DNA of 64,000 nt from JBBIWA01 sp037439425 (lineage in GTDB: Bacteria > Acidobacteriota > Blastocatellia > RBC074): assembly GCA_037439425.1 (NCBI GenBank), contig JBBIWA010000005.1:1-64000 (forward strand), given 5' to 3'. The notes below the pieces were generated by a model. It did no database searches. It saw nothing but the letters and a program-made list of their open reading frames with translations, and was not told the origin of the DNA. Below are positions 1 through 8,166 of the stretch, in pieces (within the stretch, counting starts at the first letter, position 1; each line of letters begins with the position of its first letter). The position numbers were made by a program, and so were the translations under genes.

Positions 1-56
1 GCCGCATTCTCTCAGGTCACTTCCAAGTGCGGTCAGCTACGAGTTGTGATAGCTCA

Positions 57-245
57 GCTTACGCCGTAGAGTTTCACGTTTGTGGCTACAGAGGCGGGCA
101 GGATCATTTTGAGAGGCCACGGCCTTGCGCCGTGGAGTTTCACGCTTGTGGCTAGCCGCCGCAAACTCGATGTTTTTTCCTAAACGCTCGCAATTCGCTG
201 TTACAGTAGCTAGGACCGTGAGACTCCTCTTTGAATTTCGGATTG
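57..245. repeat. Dispersed repeat family B, copy 1
   Basis: Two partial copies (57-95 and 113-152) of a hairpin-forming unit, GAGGCCACGGC..GCCGTGGAGTTTCACG, are followed by a conserved tail reaching 245. The block 113-245 matches 53673-53800 almost throughout, apart from a gap of about a dozen bases near 155. The unit also occurs at 24776-25127 and 34199-34245. It reads into the 3' end of the small gene at 210-557. No coding function is visible. Confidence 0.8.
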
Positions 246-557
246 CGAGTCGCGCAAGCTGGCGGTACGCGCCGATGCGCGGCCACTGGGCAGGGAAGCT
301 ACCAACCTTTGCGCTTCGCCATTCGCCGTTCCAACCTCGCCAATGTCATTGGGAGGTGGCTGGCTTTCCGCCTCAGTCTGCTCCACTTTGTGCTGAATGT
401 TCGGGTCAGCAGCCATTGCAGCCAACCGCTCTTCAATATGTTGCAGTTGGTCAGAACATCCGAGCAAATCAGCCACGCGCTTGATGAGTTGTAACTGTTC
501 GTTTGCTGGGAGCTGCTGCACCTGGCTCATAATCGAATCGAGCCAGCTGTCTGCCAT
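210..557 (-). CDS. Small hypothetical protein, antitoxin-like N-terminus
   Basis: This 115-residue protein is not firmly recognised. The ATG at 557 is preferred over the GTG at 560 because AAGGAAG lies 7 bases upstream. Residues 1-35 (ADSWLDSIMSQVQQL, then a stretch resembling LIKRVADLL) form an amphipathic helix. They resemble the short helical proteins that precede VapC or RelE-type toxins in many soil bacteria; this is a resemblance only, and no toxin gene lies beside it. Roughly the last 30 residues are encoded by dispersed repeat B, including a frame seen as RGVSRS in many repeat copies, so the original C-terminus was probably lost. Expression is unproven. Confidence 0.4.
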   Translation of the reverse strand: MADSWLDSIMSQVQQLPANEQLQLIKRVADLLGCSDQLQHIEERLAAMAADPNIQHKVEQTEAESQPPPNDIGEVGTANGEAQRLVASLPSGRASARTASLRDSQSEIQRGVSRS

Positions 558-1288
558 CACTTCACTTCCTTGCTGGCCACACAGAGATTATACGCAACAG
601 TGAGGGAGTCAAATCGGACGCGCCACCTGTCAGCTGCCCCCGCTCGGAGGAGTTGGCGCACCGCTGTTTTACGAGGTCCAGCGCAGGAGTTTCTAGCTCC
701 GTTAGGAGCGGCCTGTTTATAGCAGGCGGCATCGCACGTTTTTCAGCTCCGTTATGAGCGGCCTATCTATAGCGATTCAGCTACGGATAGGAGCGAGCTA
801 TGAGCAGCAATTGATAGGTCGCTCCTAACCGCAGCTAGGCTTACTTTTCTTCACTGCTTGCTATAGACAGGGCGCCCCGCTGGGGCTGTAGGAACGCCTG
901 TCGGACATTGTTCAGTTGCGGTCAGGAGCTAGCTGTCTATAGCAGGCAACATTGCACGTTTTCCAGCTGCGGTCAGGAGCGGGGTGCACGATTGTAGGGT
1001 GAAAAAGGAGTAAGGATTGGTGGTGAGCCCCGGTGGGGGCCTCAGATGATAGCGAGTCTGAGCCAAGGCGGGTGGGTCCAGGTCTGTAGAGCCTAAGGCC
1101 GCCCCGGCCGGGGCTGGTGGGATGATGGGCGAGAGCTTCCTCGCCACCAGCGCCCCTAGTAGGGCTAAGGTTTCAACCGATCTTCTTTTGACCCTACAAT
1201 CGTGACGTGCACCCGCTCATATTGTATTTCTTTTCTTTCATGGTAAAGTTGATCTTCACCTGTAATCCCCCATCATTGAGGATGAAAG
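558..1288. other. Intergenic region with repeat family C and no gene
   Basis: These 730 bases carry no convincing gene on either strand. Repeat family C fills 687-986. The remainder is G+C-rich and contains short dyads such as GCCGCCCCGGCCGGGGC near 1100. The last 15 bases hold the ribosome-binding site of the dehydrogenase gene (GAGG, about 8 bases before the ATG at 1289). No clear sigma-70 promoter was found. Confidence 0.6.
687..986. repeat. Dispersed repeat family C (GCTCCGTTAGGAGC palindromes), copy 1
   Basis: Repeated short palindromes of the form GCTCC-GTTA-GGAGC are separated by a conserved spacer containing CTGTTTATAGC and GCACGTTTTTC. At least four units lie here, near 694, 750, 815 and 920-985. 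The first 80 bases closely match 48145-48225. The design resembles repetitive extragenic palindromes. No REP-associated transposase was seen in the window. Confidence 0.8.
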
Positions 1289-2320
1289 ATGAAAGCGGTT
1301 AGCTTCGAGCAACACGGCGGCCCGGAGGTGCTTCGCTATGGTGAAGTGCCCGATCCACGACCGCGCGCCCATGAAGTGCTCATCGAGGTCAAAGCGTGCG
1401 CTCTTAACCACCTGGACTTGTGGTTGCGACGAGGACTTCCCGGGATCAAAATCAAGCTCCCGCATATCGGTGGTTGCGACATCGCGGGTGTGGTGCGTGA
1501 GGCAGGCGAGCTGGTGGATTGGGTCAAAGCTGGTGATCGCGTCCTGGTCAATCCCGGCATCAGTTGTGGTCATTGCGAGGCTTGCCTTTCAGGCCAGGAC
1601 AATCTGTGTCCACGTTACGACATCATTGGGGCCTATAGAAGCGATGGCGGACTCGCAGAGCTGGTCGCAGTGCCTGGTGTCAATTTGGTCCCCATGCCAG
1701 AGAATTTGGATTTCAACGGGGCTGCTGCGGTGCCGCTCACTTTTCTCACCGCCTGGCATATGCTGGTAGCGCGAGCGCAACTCAAGCCCGGTGAAGACGT
1801 TCTCATTCACGCAGCCGGAAGCGGCGTCGGATCGGCAGCCATTCAGATTGCGCGGCTCATCGGCGCGCGCGTCATCACCACTGCTAGCTCGGAAGAGAAG
1901 CTGCAAAAGGCGCTAGAACTGGGCGCACACGAGACGATCAATTACCGGGCGCAAAATTTCGTGGAGGAGGTTAAGCGGCTGACCGGCAAGAAGGGTGTCG
2001 AAGTCGTCTTTGAGCATACCGGCGCGGAGACGTGGGAAGGAAGCATCCTGAGCCTGGCACGGTGTGGCCGCTTGGTGACCTGCGGCGCGACGAGCGGTTA
2101 TGACGCTCGTACCGATCTGCGTCACGTCTTCTTCCGGCAACTCACGATCTACGGTTCAACGATGGGCAGCAAGGCCGAGTTAGTCCACCTGATGAAATAC
2201 TTCCGTTCGGGACAGCTCCGGCCAGTGATCGATCGTGTGCTGCCACTTGAAGCTGCGGCTGAGGCGCAGCGCGCCATGGAAGAGCGCTCTCAATTCGGTA
2301 AGATCGTATTGAATCCTTGA
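1289..2320 (+). CDS. Zinc-binding alcohol dehydrogenase / quinone oxidoreductase family protein
   Basis: A 343-residue member of the medium-chain dehydrogenase/reductase superfamily, of usual full length. The N-terminal GroES-like domain spans about 1-130 and the NAD(P)-binding Rossmann domain about 140-290, with GSGVGSAA at 177-184. Four cysteines (93, 96, 99, 107) form the structural-zinc lobe. The usual catalytic-zinc GHE is replaced by GGCD at 61-64, as in the Zn_ADH_like subgroup, so classical alcohol dehydrogenase activity is uncertain. It probably reduces or oxidises an alcohol, aldehyde or enone with NAD(P)H in the cytoplasm; the substrate cannot be read from sequence. The ATG at 1289 has GAGG upstream. 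The gene is monocistronic, about 100 bases before the M16 peptidase gene. Confidence 0.88.
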   Translation: MKAVSFEQHGGPEVLRYGEVPDPRPRAHEVLIEVKACALNHLDLWLRRGLPGIKIKLPHIGGCDIAGVVREAGELVDWVKAGDRVLVNPGISCGHCEACLSGQDNLCPRYDIIGAYRSDGGLAELVAVPGVNLVPMPENLDFNGAAAVPLTFLTAWHMLVARAQLKPGEDVLIHAAGSGVGSAAIQIARLIGARVITTASSEEKLQKALELGAHETINYRAQNFVEEVKRLTGKKGVEVVFEHTGAETWEGSILSLARCGRLVTCGATSGYDARTDLRHVFFRQLTIYGSTMGSKAELVHLMKYFRSGQLRPVIDRVLPLEAAAEAQRAMEERSQFGKIVLNP

Positions 2321-2418
2321 ACCTACCACTGCGGTCTTTGGCATATCCCCTGCCTTGTTCGCTACGCTGATGAGGTGCAGTGTGGGTTGGAACGGCTGCA
2401 ACGACTGCAACGGTTGAA

Positions 2419-5349
2419 ATGTACCGAAGAATTTTCAAACTCCTCGTTTTGATTGCTGCCTTCGCTTTGGCAAGCGCCTCAATCGCCCTCGCTCAAAGCG
2501 GGCGCGGGCGCAGGCCGACTCCGCCGCCGAAACCGGCTCCTCAGCCGGGCACGCTTCCCAAGCCGACGGTGCTCAATGTTCCTGAAGGCGGTAAGATTGT
2601 GCGCTTGGATGTAGATGGCGCAACGACGCGCTACGTCTTGAAAAATGGGCTGACCGTGCTGGTCCGTGAACGCCACTCTACACCACTGGCTGCCGTGGTC
2701 ACTTACGTCAAAGTCGGCTCCTTCAACGAGCCCGACGAAACAGCGGGTCTGGCCCATCTGATGGAGCATATGTTTTTCAAGGGAACGCCTACGCGGCCCG
2801 CAGCCAAGACTGAAGCGCAGCGACTAGGCGGCCTGCTTGATGCCAGCGCCCTCTATGAAAAGACCTCACTGCGCGCCATCGCACCTGCAGAGAACCTGGT
2901 CAAGATTTTAGAGCTTCAAGCTGATCTGCTCCAAAATCCGAGCTTTGACGAAGCGGAGTTGAAGAAGGAAGTGCAGTTCATTATCCAGGAGAAGCGACAC
3001 AGGCAGGATGTTCCAACCGTCTTCGCGTTGGAACGGATGCAGGCTGCAGCCTTCACTCAACACCGGATCAGGCGAGGGCCAATTGGCTCGGATGAAGCGC
3101 TCAAGGCGGCGACGCGCGAACAGTTACAGCAGTTTTATCGCAACTACTACCAGCCCGGCAACATAGTGATCGCAATTGTAGGCGATGTCTTTGCCCAGGA
3201 CATCATCGGTCACGCGCAGTTGCTCTACGGCAATCTTCCGGCGGGCAAAGTAACACCTACGCCCGGCCCGGGAGAGCCGCCTCAGACGGCGTTGCGTTAC
3301 CGTTACGATCAGGGCGATATCGGCCAGAGCATAGTTACCATCGGCTATCACGTCCCTGGATTGAAGGTAGACAGCAAAGGGATGGCGACAAAAGAGAGTT
3401 TGAAGGAGCAAGCCACGCTAGAAGTGCTGGCCGCCACATTGGGACTGGGGCGCGGCGCGCGCTTGGTCCAGGTGTTGCGCGAAGGGATGCGGTTTGAACC
3501 CAAGTTACGCGAAAAGCTCAGCCTCGTGACGGAGGTGATGGCGTGTTATCTGCTGCTGCCGGAAGCTGGCCTGCTGAGCGTGCAGATGCGCACCGTTCCA
3601 GATCGGATTGATCGCGCTGAGGCTGAATATTTCCGCGAAATCGAGCGCTTCCGGCGCGAGCTGCTGAGCGAGGGAGAATTGCAACGTGCCAAATATCTGC
3701 TGGAAAAACGTTACTATGACGCGCTCGCCTCGATTGGTGACGAGGCAGAGGAGCTGGCGCGCTATCAGGCTCAGTATGGCGATTTCCGATTGCTGGATAC
3801 TTACCTTGATCGGATCCGCGCAGTCACGGCGCAGGAGGTGCAGCAGGCAGCAGCGAAGTATCTGACGCTGGCTAACACTACGGTTCACGAATATCAGCCG
3901 CACAAGGAGCCAGCGCGGACCTTCACCCCTGAAACCTTTGCTCAGTTGGTTGCTATCTTTGCACCTTCAGTCTTACAACCGGTCAAACCGGAAGAGGTGA
4001 AGCCCGCGCTGGTACTGAGGAGCTTCCCGCAAGGCAAAGAGCGAACTGGACCGCGCGAGGGCGAAAATATTTTGATTTCTGAAGCGCCACTTCCAGTCAA
4101 AGACTTCTCAGTCCTGCGCGGCCCGCGCGCTTTTGTGCGCGAGGATCACTCGCAGCCGATGCTATCGGTCGGCATCTTTTTCCAGGGCGGTCGCCTGCTA
4201 GAGGATCAGACAAGTAGCGGAATGACCGAGTTGATGTTGCGGATGATGGTCAAGGGCACGACGACGCGCAAAGCTGATCTGATCGCGCTCGAACTGGAAA
4301 GTTATGGCGGGGAGTTACAGCTCGTCAATGAGCCTGACTTCTTCGGCTTCACGCTTGAGGTGCTTTCGCGCAACGCTGAGAGCGCAATCCAGGTGCTGCT
4401 TGATCTCATCGAGCGCCCGTATTTTGACAAAGCAGAGCTTATCCGCGAGCGGGACGGCTTGCTAGCACGCCAGCTTGCGCAACGCGACGCGAGCTGGCAG
4501 CGGGCCACCGAGTTGCTCTGGGCTTCACTCTATCCCAATCATCCTTACGGTCTGCCGCGCTACGGATTGCCTGAGGTCATTGAGGCTGCCACGGAAGAGA
4601 AGTTGGAAGCCTGGCATGCCAGAACGATCAAGCGGCAGTTCCCGCTGGTCATCCTGGTGGGTGATACTGATGGTTCAGCGCTCGTCTCGCGCATCTTCTC
4701 TGAGAGTTTCAAGCGCGAGTCGGTAGATCAAACGCTCAAGGTAAATCTACCTTTCACCTCATCGCCCCAGGAGCAGGTTGAACAGCGCCGCCGCGCGCAG
4801 ACAGTGCAAGCCATTGGAGTTCGTGGGCCGGCTGGCAATTCCGATGATCACTATGCGCTAGCCGTGCTCGAGCACTACGCCGCCGGCCTAGGCGGGCGGC
4901 TTTTCGCAGAGTTGCGCGACAAGCAGAGCCTGGCTTATGACGTCTCGCTGAGAAACGAGCCGCGCCTGGCTTCAGGAGCTTTGATTGCCTGCATCGCTGC
5001 GCTGCCAGAAGATGAGCAGCGCGCGCGGGAAGGCTTGCGCAGAGAGTTAGAACGTCTCCTCAGCACGCAGCCTGCGGATGAAGAGTTCGAGCTAGGACGC
5101 AATGCCGCGATTAGCTCCTATGCTATCGCTTTGCAGTCCCATACGGCGCGTGTGCTGGAGTATGCGCGCGCTGTTATTTTCGGTCGCAAAGCTGCAGATG
5201 TAGAAGCGCAACCGGACCGCATTCGCGCGGTCAAGAAGGCCGATGTTAAGCGTGTAGCCGAGGCGATCATCAAGCTGGCACAAGCGGGCCGCGGTGTGGT
5301 GCGTGGCGAAGCTGTTCCCGCGCAGTCAACTGAAGAAGTGAAGAAGTGA
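2419..5349 (+). CDS. M16 family zinc metallopeptidase, two-domain, exported
   Basis: A 976-residue insulinase/pitrilysin-family peptidase. The start is placed at the ATG at 2419 because a typical signal peptide follows directly (YRRIFKLLVLIAAFALASAS, cleavage near ALAQ); the frame is open a little further upstream. The first M16 domain carries the inverted zinc motif HLMEH (residues 113-117), with the downstream glutamate supplied by the region around KKEVQFIIQEK. The second half repeats the fold without HxxEH, as expected for the non-catalytic partner domain. A proline-rich linker follows the signal peptide. It probably degrades peptides in the periplasm. The stop overlaps a possible GTG start of thiL at 5346, so the two genes are likely co-transcribed and translationally coupled, although their functions are not obviously linked. 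Confidence 0.9.
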   Translation: MYRRIFKLLVLIAAFALASASIALAQSGRGRRPTPPPKPAPQPGTLPKPTVLNVPEGGKIVRLDVDGATTRYVLKNGLTVLVRERHSTPLAAVVTYVKVGSFNEPDETAGLAHLMEHMFFKGTPTRPAAKTEAQRLGGLLDASALYEKTSLRAIAPAENLVKILELQADLLQNPSFDEAELKKEVQFIIQEKRHRQDVPTVFALERMQAAAFTQHRIRRGPIGSDEALKAATREQLQQFYRNYYQPGNIVIAIVGDVFAQDIIGHAQLLYGNLPAGKVTPTPGPGEPPQTALRYRYDQGDIGQSIVTIGYHVPGLKVDSKGMATKESLKEQATLEVLAATLGLGRGARLVQVLREGMRFEPKLREKLSLVTEVMACYLLLPEAGLLSVQMRTVPDRIDRAEAEYFREIERFRRELLSEGELQRAKYLLEKRYYDALASIGDEAEELARYQAQYGDFRLLDTYLDRIRAVTAQEVQQAAAKYLTLANTTVHEYQPHKEPARTFTPETFAQLVAIFAPSVLQPVKPEEVKPALVLRSFPQGKERTGPREGENILISEAPLPVKDFSVLRGPRAFVREDHSQPMLSVGIFFQGGRLLEDQTSSGMTELMLRMMVKGTTTRKADLIALELESYGGELQLVNEPDFFGFTLEVLSRNAESAIQVLLDLIERPYFDKAELIRERDGLLARQLAQRDASWQRATELLWASLYPNHPYGLPRYGLPEVIEAATEEKLEAWHARTIKRQFPLVILVGDTDGSALVSRIFSESFKRESVDQTLKVNLPFTSSPQEQVEQRRRAQTVQAIGVRGPAGNSDDHYALAVLEHYAAGLGGRLFAELRDKQSLAYDVSLRNEPRLASGALIACIAALPEDEQRAREGLRRELERLLSTQPADEEFELGRNAAISSYAIALQSHTARVLEYARAVIFGRKAADVEAQPDRIRAVKKADVKRVAEAIIKLAQAGRGVVRGEAVPAQSTEEVKK

Positions 5350-5354
5350 AGGGG

Positions 5355-6413
5355 ATGAAGAGTGAATTCGCATTTATCAATCGCATTCGCGCTCAGGCGG
5401 CGCGTTACCCCCAAGCCGGGCTTGTGCATGGGATTGGAGAGGATGCGGCAGTCATTGGGCAGCGGCAATCGCACGTCACGCTGGTAACCACTGATCTTCT
5501 TGTTGAGGAGGTTGATTTCAAGCTGTCTTATGCTCCACCGCGATGTCTTGGCCATAAAGCTCTAGCGGTGAGTTTGAGTGACATTGCGGCCATGGGCGGC
5601 CGGCCCCGCTATAGCCTCCTCACCCTTGGGATCCCCCCTGCCTGTGGAGAGGCCTTCTGGGGAGAGTTCTTTATCGGATATTTCTCCCTCGCTGAAAGAT
5701 ATGGGGTGGGATTGATTGGTGGTGATACTTCCGCTGCGCCGGATCGGCTGGTGATAGATTCGATTGTAATTGGAGATGCGGCTATGAACAGCGTGGTATG
5801 CCGCAGCGGGGCACAGATTGGTGATGATATCTACGTCACCGGCAAGCTAGGCCAATCGGCTGCCGGACTGGAACTATTGCGGCGTGGCGAGCGTCTTCGC
5901 GAGGAGGCCGATAGCCCGGCGCAAAGAGCACTACGTGCGCACCTGATGCCAGAACCGCCGATCAGATTTGGGCGATATGTCGCATCGCGTGGTCTGGCCC
6001 ACGCGATGATAGATGTGAGCGACGGCTTGGCGCAGGATCTGGCCCACCTCTGTCAAGAGAGTGGCGTCAGCGCGATTATTGATTTCGAGGCTGTGCCTGT
6101 AGCTGCCGGGGCAAAGTTGGTGACCGATAGCTCAGAAGCCGCATTTACACTGGCCATCAGCGGAGGAGAGGACTTTGAGTTACTACTGACGATGAGCCGG
6201 GATGCTGAATCAGCTTTGGTTAGCACTGCTAACGATTGCCAGGTTCGGCTTACCCGCATTGGAGAGATAGTTGCTGTAGATAAAAACGAACCGGCAACAA
6301 GGCTCTGGCTGCGACGCCAAGGTCAGCTTGAGCCGCTGGCTGTGCAAGGCTACGATCATTTCGCTCAATACAGCGGGTTTCATTCTGATAAGGAAGCAGC
6401 CACTGAGAACTGA
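5355..6413 (+). CDS. thiL: Thiamine-monophosphate kinase
   Basis: ThiL phosphorylates thiamine monophosphate to thiamine pyrophosphate using ATP, the last step of cofactor synthesis, in the cytoplasm. At 352 residues it has normal length. Hallmarks in order: GIGEDAAVI near the N-terminus, VTTDLLVEEVDF, GHKALAVSLSDIAAMGG, GGDTS, YVTGKLGQSAAGL, DVSDGLAQDL and ISGGEDFELL. These are the metal- and nucleotide-binding segments of the PurM/AIR-synthase fold. The ATG at 5355 follows GAAGGGG very closely; the GTG at 5346 overlapping the upstream stop is the alternative. It is coupled to the M16 gene. No TPP riboswitch was found upstream. A cupin fragment follows. Confidence 0.95.
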   Translation: MKSEFAFINRIRAQAARYPQAGLVHGIGEDAAVIGQRQSHVTLVTTDLLVEEVDFKLSYAPPRCLGHKALAVSLSDIAAMGGRPRYSLLTLGIPPACGEAFWGEFFIGYFSLAERYGVGLIGGDTSAAPDRLVIDSIVIGDAAMNSVVCRSGAQIGDDIYVTGKLGQSAAGLELLRRGERLREEADSPAQRALRAHLMPEPPIRFGRYVASRGLAHAMIDVSDGLAQDLAHLCQESGVSAIIDFEAVPVAAGAKLVTDSSEAAFTLAISGGEDFELLLTMSRDAESALVSTANDCQVRLTRIGEIVAVDKNEPATRLWLRRQGQLEPLAVQGYDHFAQYSGFHSDKEAATEN

Positions 6414-6420
6414 TGATCGA

Positions 6421-6551
6421 GGACTGACCGGCGAGGGCTTCATCAGGATCGGAGATAGGGTCGTTGAGGTGAAGGCTGGCGAAAGCTACTACATCTCACC
6501 AAACTCAGATCACCTCGTCCGGACTGAAGCAACGAGCCGCTGGTTTCGATC
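6421..6551 (+). pseudogene. Cupin-domain remnant
   Basis: In frame 1 this short stretch encodes GEGFIRIGDRVVEVKAGESY followed by YISPNSDHLVRTE. This matches the second half of a cupin-2 barrel: the motif G-x5-P-x3-H is intact, while the upstream HxH half is absent. It begins just after the thiL stop and runs into a G+C-rich palindromic patch at about 6555-6600. No start codon or ribosome-binding site belongs to it. It is read as the surviving end of a cupin gene lost by deletion. It could also be chance, but the spacing of conserved residues argues against that. Confidence 0.6.
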
Positions 6552-6609
6552 TTCCCTAGCCTGGGGCAGCCGAAGCCCAGGCCGGGGCTCTTTGCTCTTC
6601 GGCGCTGCC

Positions 6610-7767
6610 TTATCGTGGATTAGGCTGATTCAGCGTTGAAAGCAAGAGAGAGCCAATTTGCCGATGGAGCTCGCCCAGCGAGACTCCTTGTAAATTGGAC
6701 ATCGAGGCAATAACAATGCCTTTGCCTGGCAGCAAAGTGAGCAAGGTCGAAGTGCCTGCCTGGCCGCCGCTGTGCGATACCAGCTTCTGCTCTGCCATCT
6801 GGCCAAGTACCCAGCCCAGCCCGTAACCGGTCTCTTTGCCGTCCCGCGTCTTTTGGCTAGTCCACATCTGCTCCAGCGTGCTTTGTTTGATCAGGAGGCG
6901 AGTGTTGACTGCGATGGCAAATTTCACCAGATCCACTGCGGTCGAAACCAGCCCGCCGCCGGGAATTTTCATGCTTGTGTCGTGCAACGAAGCATTGTAG
7001 AGTGCTCCAACCTTCGCAGAGCGTTTCGCCGCTTCAGACAATTGTGAGTAAGTCTGTTCATTCAGCCTCATGTAGCCACGCGCGCGGTTGGGAACAATCA
7101 TCCGAAAATTGTCCACGCCCGTCTGACTCATCCCGGCAGGCTGAAAAATGTGCTCGCGCATGTAGTCTTCATAGCTCATTCCTGAAGCACCTTCGATAGC
7201 ACAGCCGAGCACACTGTAGCCGTAAGTGGTGTAGTTATACCTCGTACCTGGTTCATAGAGCAGCGGCTCATCCTTGAAGATCGCCAACGATTCCGTTACC
7301 GTCTCGTAATGAGCCGTGCCTGAGGCTTCTTCTGCGCTTTTGTAGTGGCGAATACCACCTAGATGGCCTAGCAACTGGCGAGCCGTGATTGGCCATGGCT
7401 TTTGGGGGAAGGCCGGACAGTACTTTTGAATTGGCGCCTCCAGATCCAGCTTCCCGCGTTCGGCAAGCTGCATCACCGCCGTGGCGGTCATGGCTTTGGC
7501 AATCGAAGCGGTGCGATAGACGGTTGTTGCCTTGGCCGGCACGGAGTTTTCCAGATCAGCCAGTCCAAATCCCTGAGCGTAGCGTAGCTTGTTGTCAAGT
7601 GCGATGGCGACTGACAGGCCAGGAATATTGAGTCGCGCCATCTCTTTTGAGATGATCGCTTCGATCTTTTCAATCGTTTCGGGCGGAAGCTCTGTCCTGG
7701 TTTGCGTGGCTGCGGCTGCCAGGAGCAGGAGGCTAACGGCTAAGAAGTAAAAACCAGCTCGTCTCAT
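6610..7767 (-). CDS. Serine hydrolase, class C beta-lactamase / D-alanyl-D-alanine carboxypeptidase family
   Basis: A 385-residue exported protein of the beta-lactamase (Pfam PF00144) fold. The ATG at 7767 is chosen because a signal peptide starts there (MRRAGFYFLAVSLLLLAAAA, residues 1-20); the frame is open 36 codons further up. The SxxK nucleophile motif is SIAK (88-91). The second motif, normally YxN, is Y179-T-T181, so Asn is replaced by Thr. The third motif is HSGG, as in esterase and peptidase members. It acts in the periplasm, probably as an esterase, amidase or D-aminopeptidase rather than a true beta-lactamase. It is convergent with thiL and monocistronic. Confidence 0.88.
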   Translation of the reverse strand: MRRAGFYFLAVSLLLLAAAATQTRTELPPETIEKIEAIISKEMARLNIPGLSVAIALDNKLRYAQGFGLADLENSVPAKATTVYRTASIAKAMTATAVMQLAERGKLDLEAPIQKYCPAFPQKPWPITARQLLGHLGGIRHYKSAEEASGTAHYETVTESLAIFKDEPLLYEPGTRYNYTTYGYSVLGCAIEGASGMSYEDYMREHIFQPAGMSQTGVDNFRMIVPNRARGYMRLNEQTYSQLSEAAKRSAKVGALYNASLHDTSMKIPGGGLVSTAVDLVKFAIAVNTRLLIKQSTLEQMWTSQKTRDGKETGYGLGWVLGQMAEQKLVSHSGGQAGTSTLLTLLPGKGIVIASMSNLQGVSLGELHRQIGSLLLSTLNQPNPR

Positions 7768-8166
7768 AGTTGCATCTCCATAGGGTGCGAATCTTGCGGC
7801 GTCTGAATTGAACAAGCGATCTGCTCTACTATACGCCGAAAGCGAAGCGACGGGTGCAAAAATCCCTGCCGCCAACCGAGCTTTGCCAAGCAGATTCGCA
7901 TAGCTCTAATTGGCGCCATCGCTCAGGAAGCAATACCTGCTGCATTCATCTTACATCAGCAGGGGGCAAGGTGGCGACCAGTAGCCCTGCCGTTGAGGTT
8001 TATATCGCTGGAGCCGATGTCTGCTCCCAGGCCATTCTATAGTGAAATGCTGCGTCAGCACGCGCTAGCGAGCTTTAGCTCACAATCCAAAATGGAGACC
8101 CTGCATTTTCGCATCTTCAATTGAAAAACAGACTAACCCCGAGCTGACATCCCAAACGTCGGTGTT
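7768..8166. other. Intergenic region, no gene seen
   Basis: About 400 bases between two minus-strand genes. It holds a small dyad, GCGAGCTTTAGCTC near 8070. No open frame has a credible start and family resemblance, and no copy of the main repeat families is present. The promoter of the serine hydrolase must lie in the first part (7768-7860) but is not evident by eye. Confidence 0.5.
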
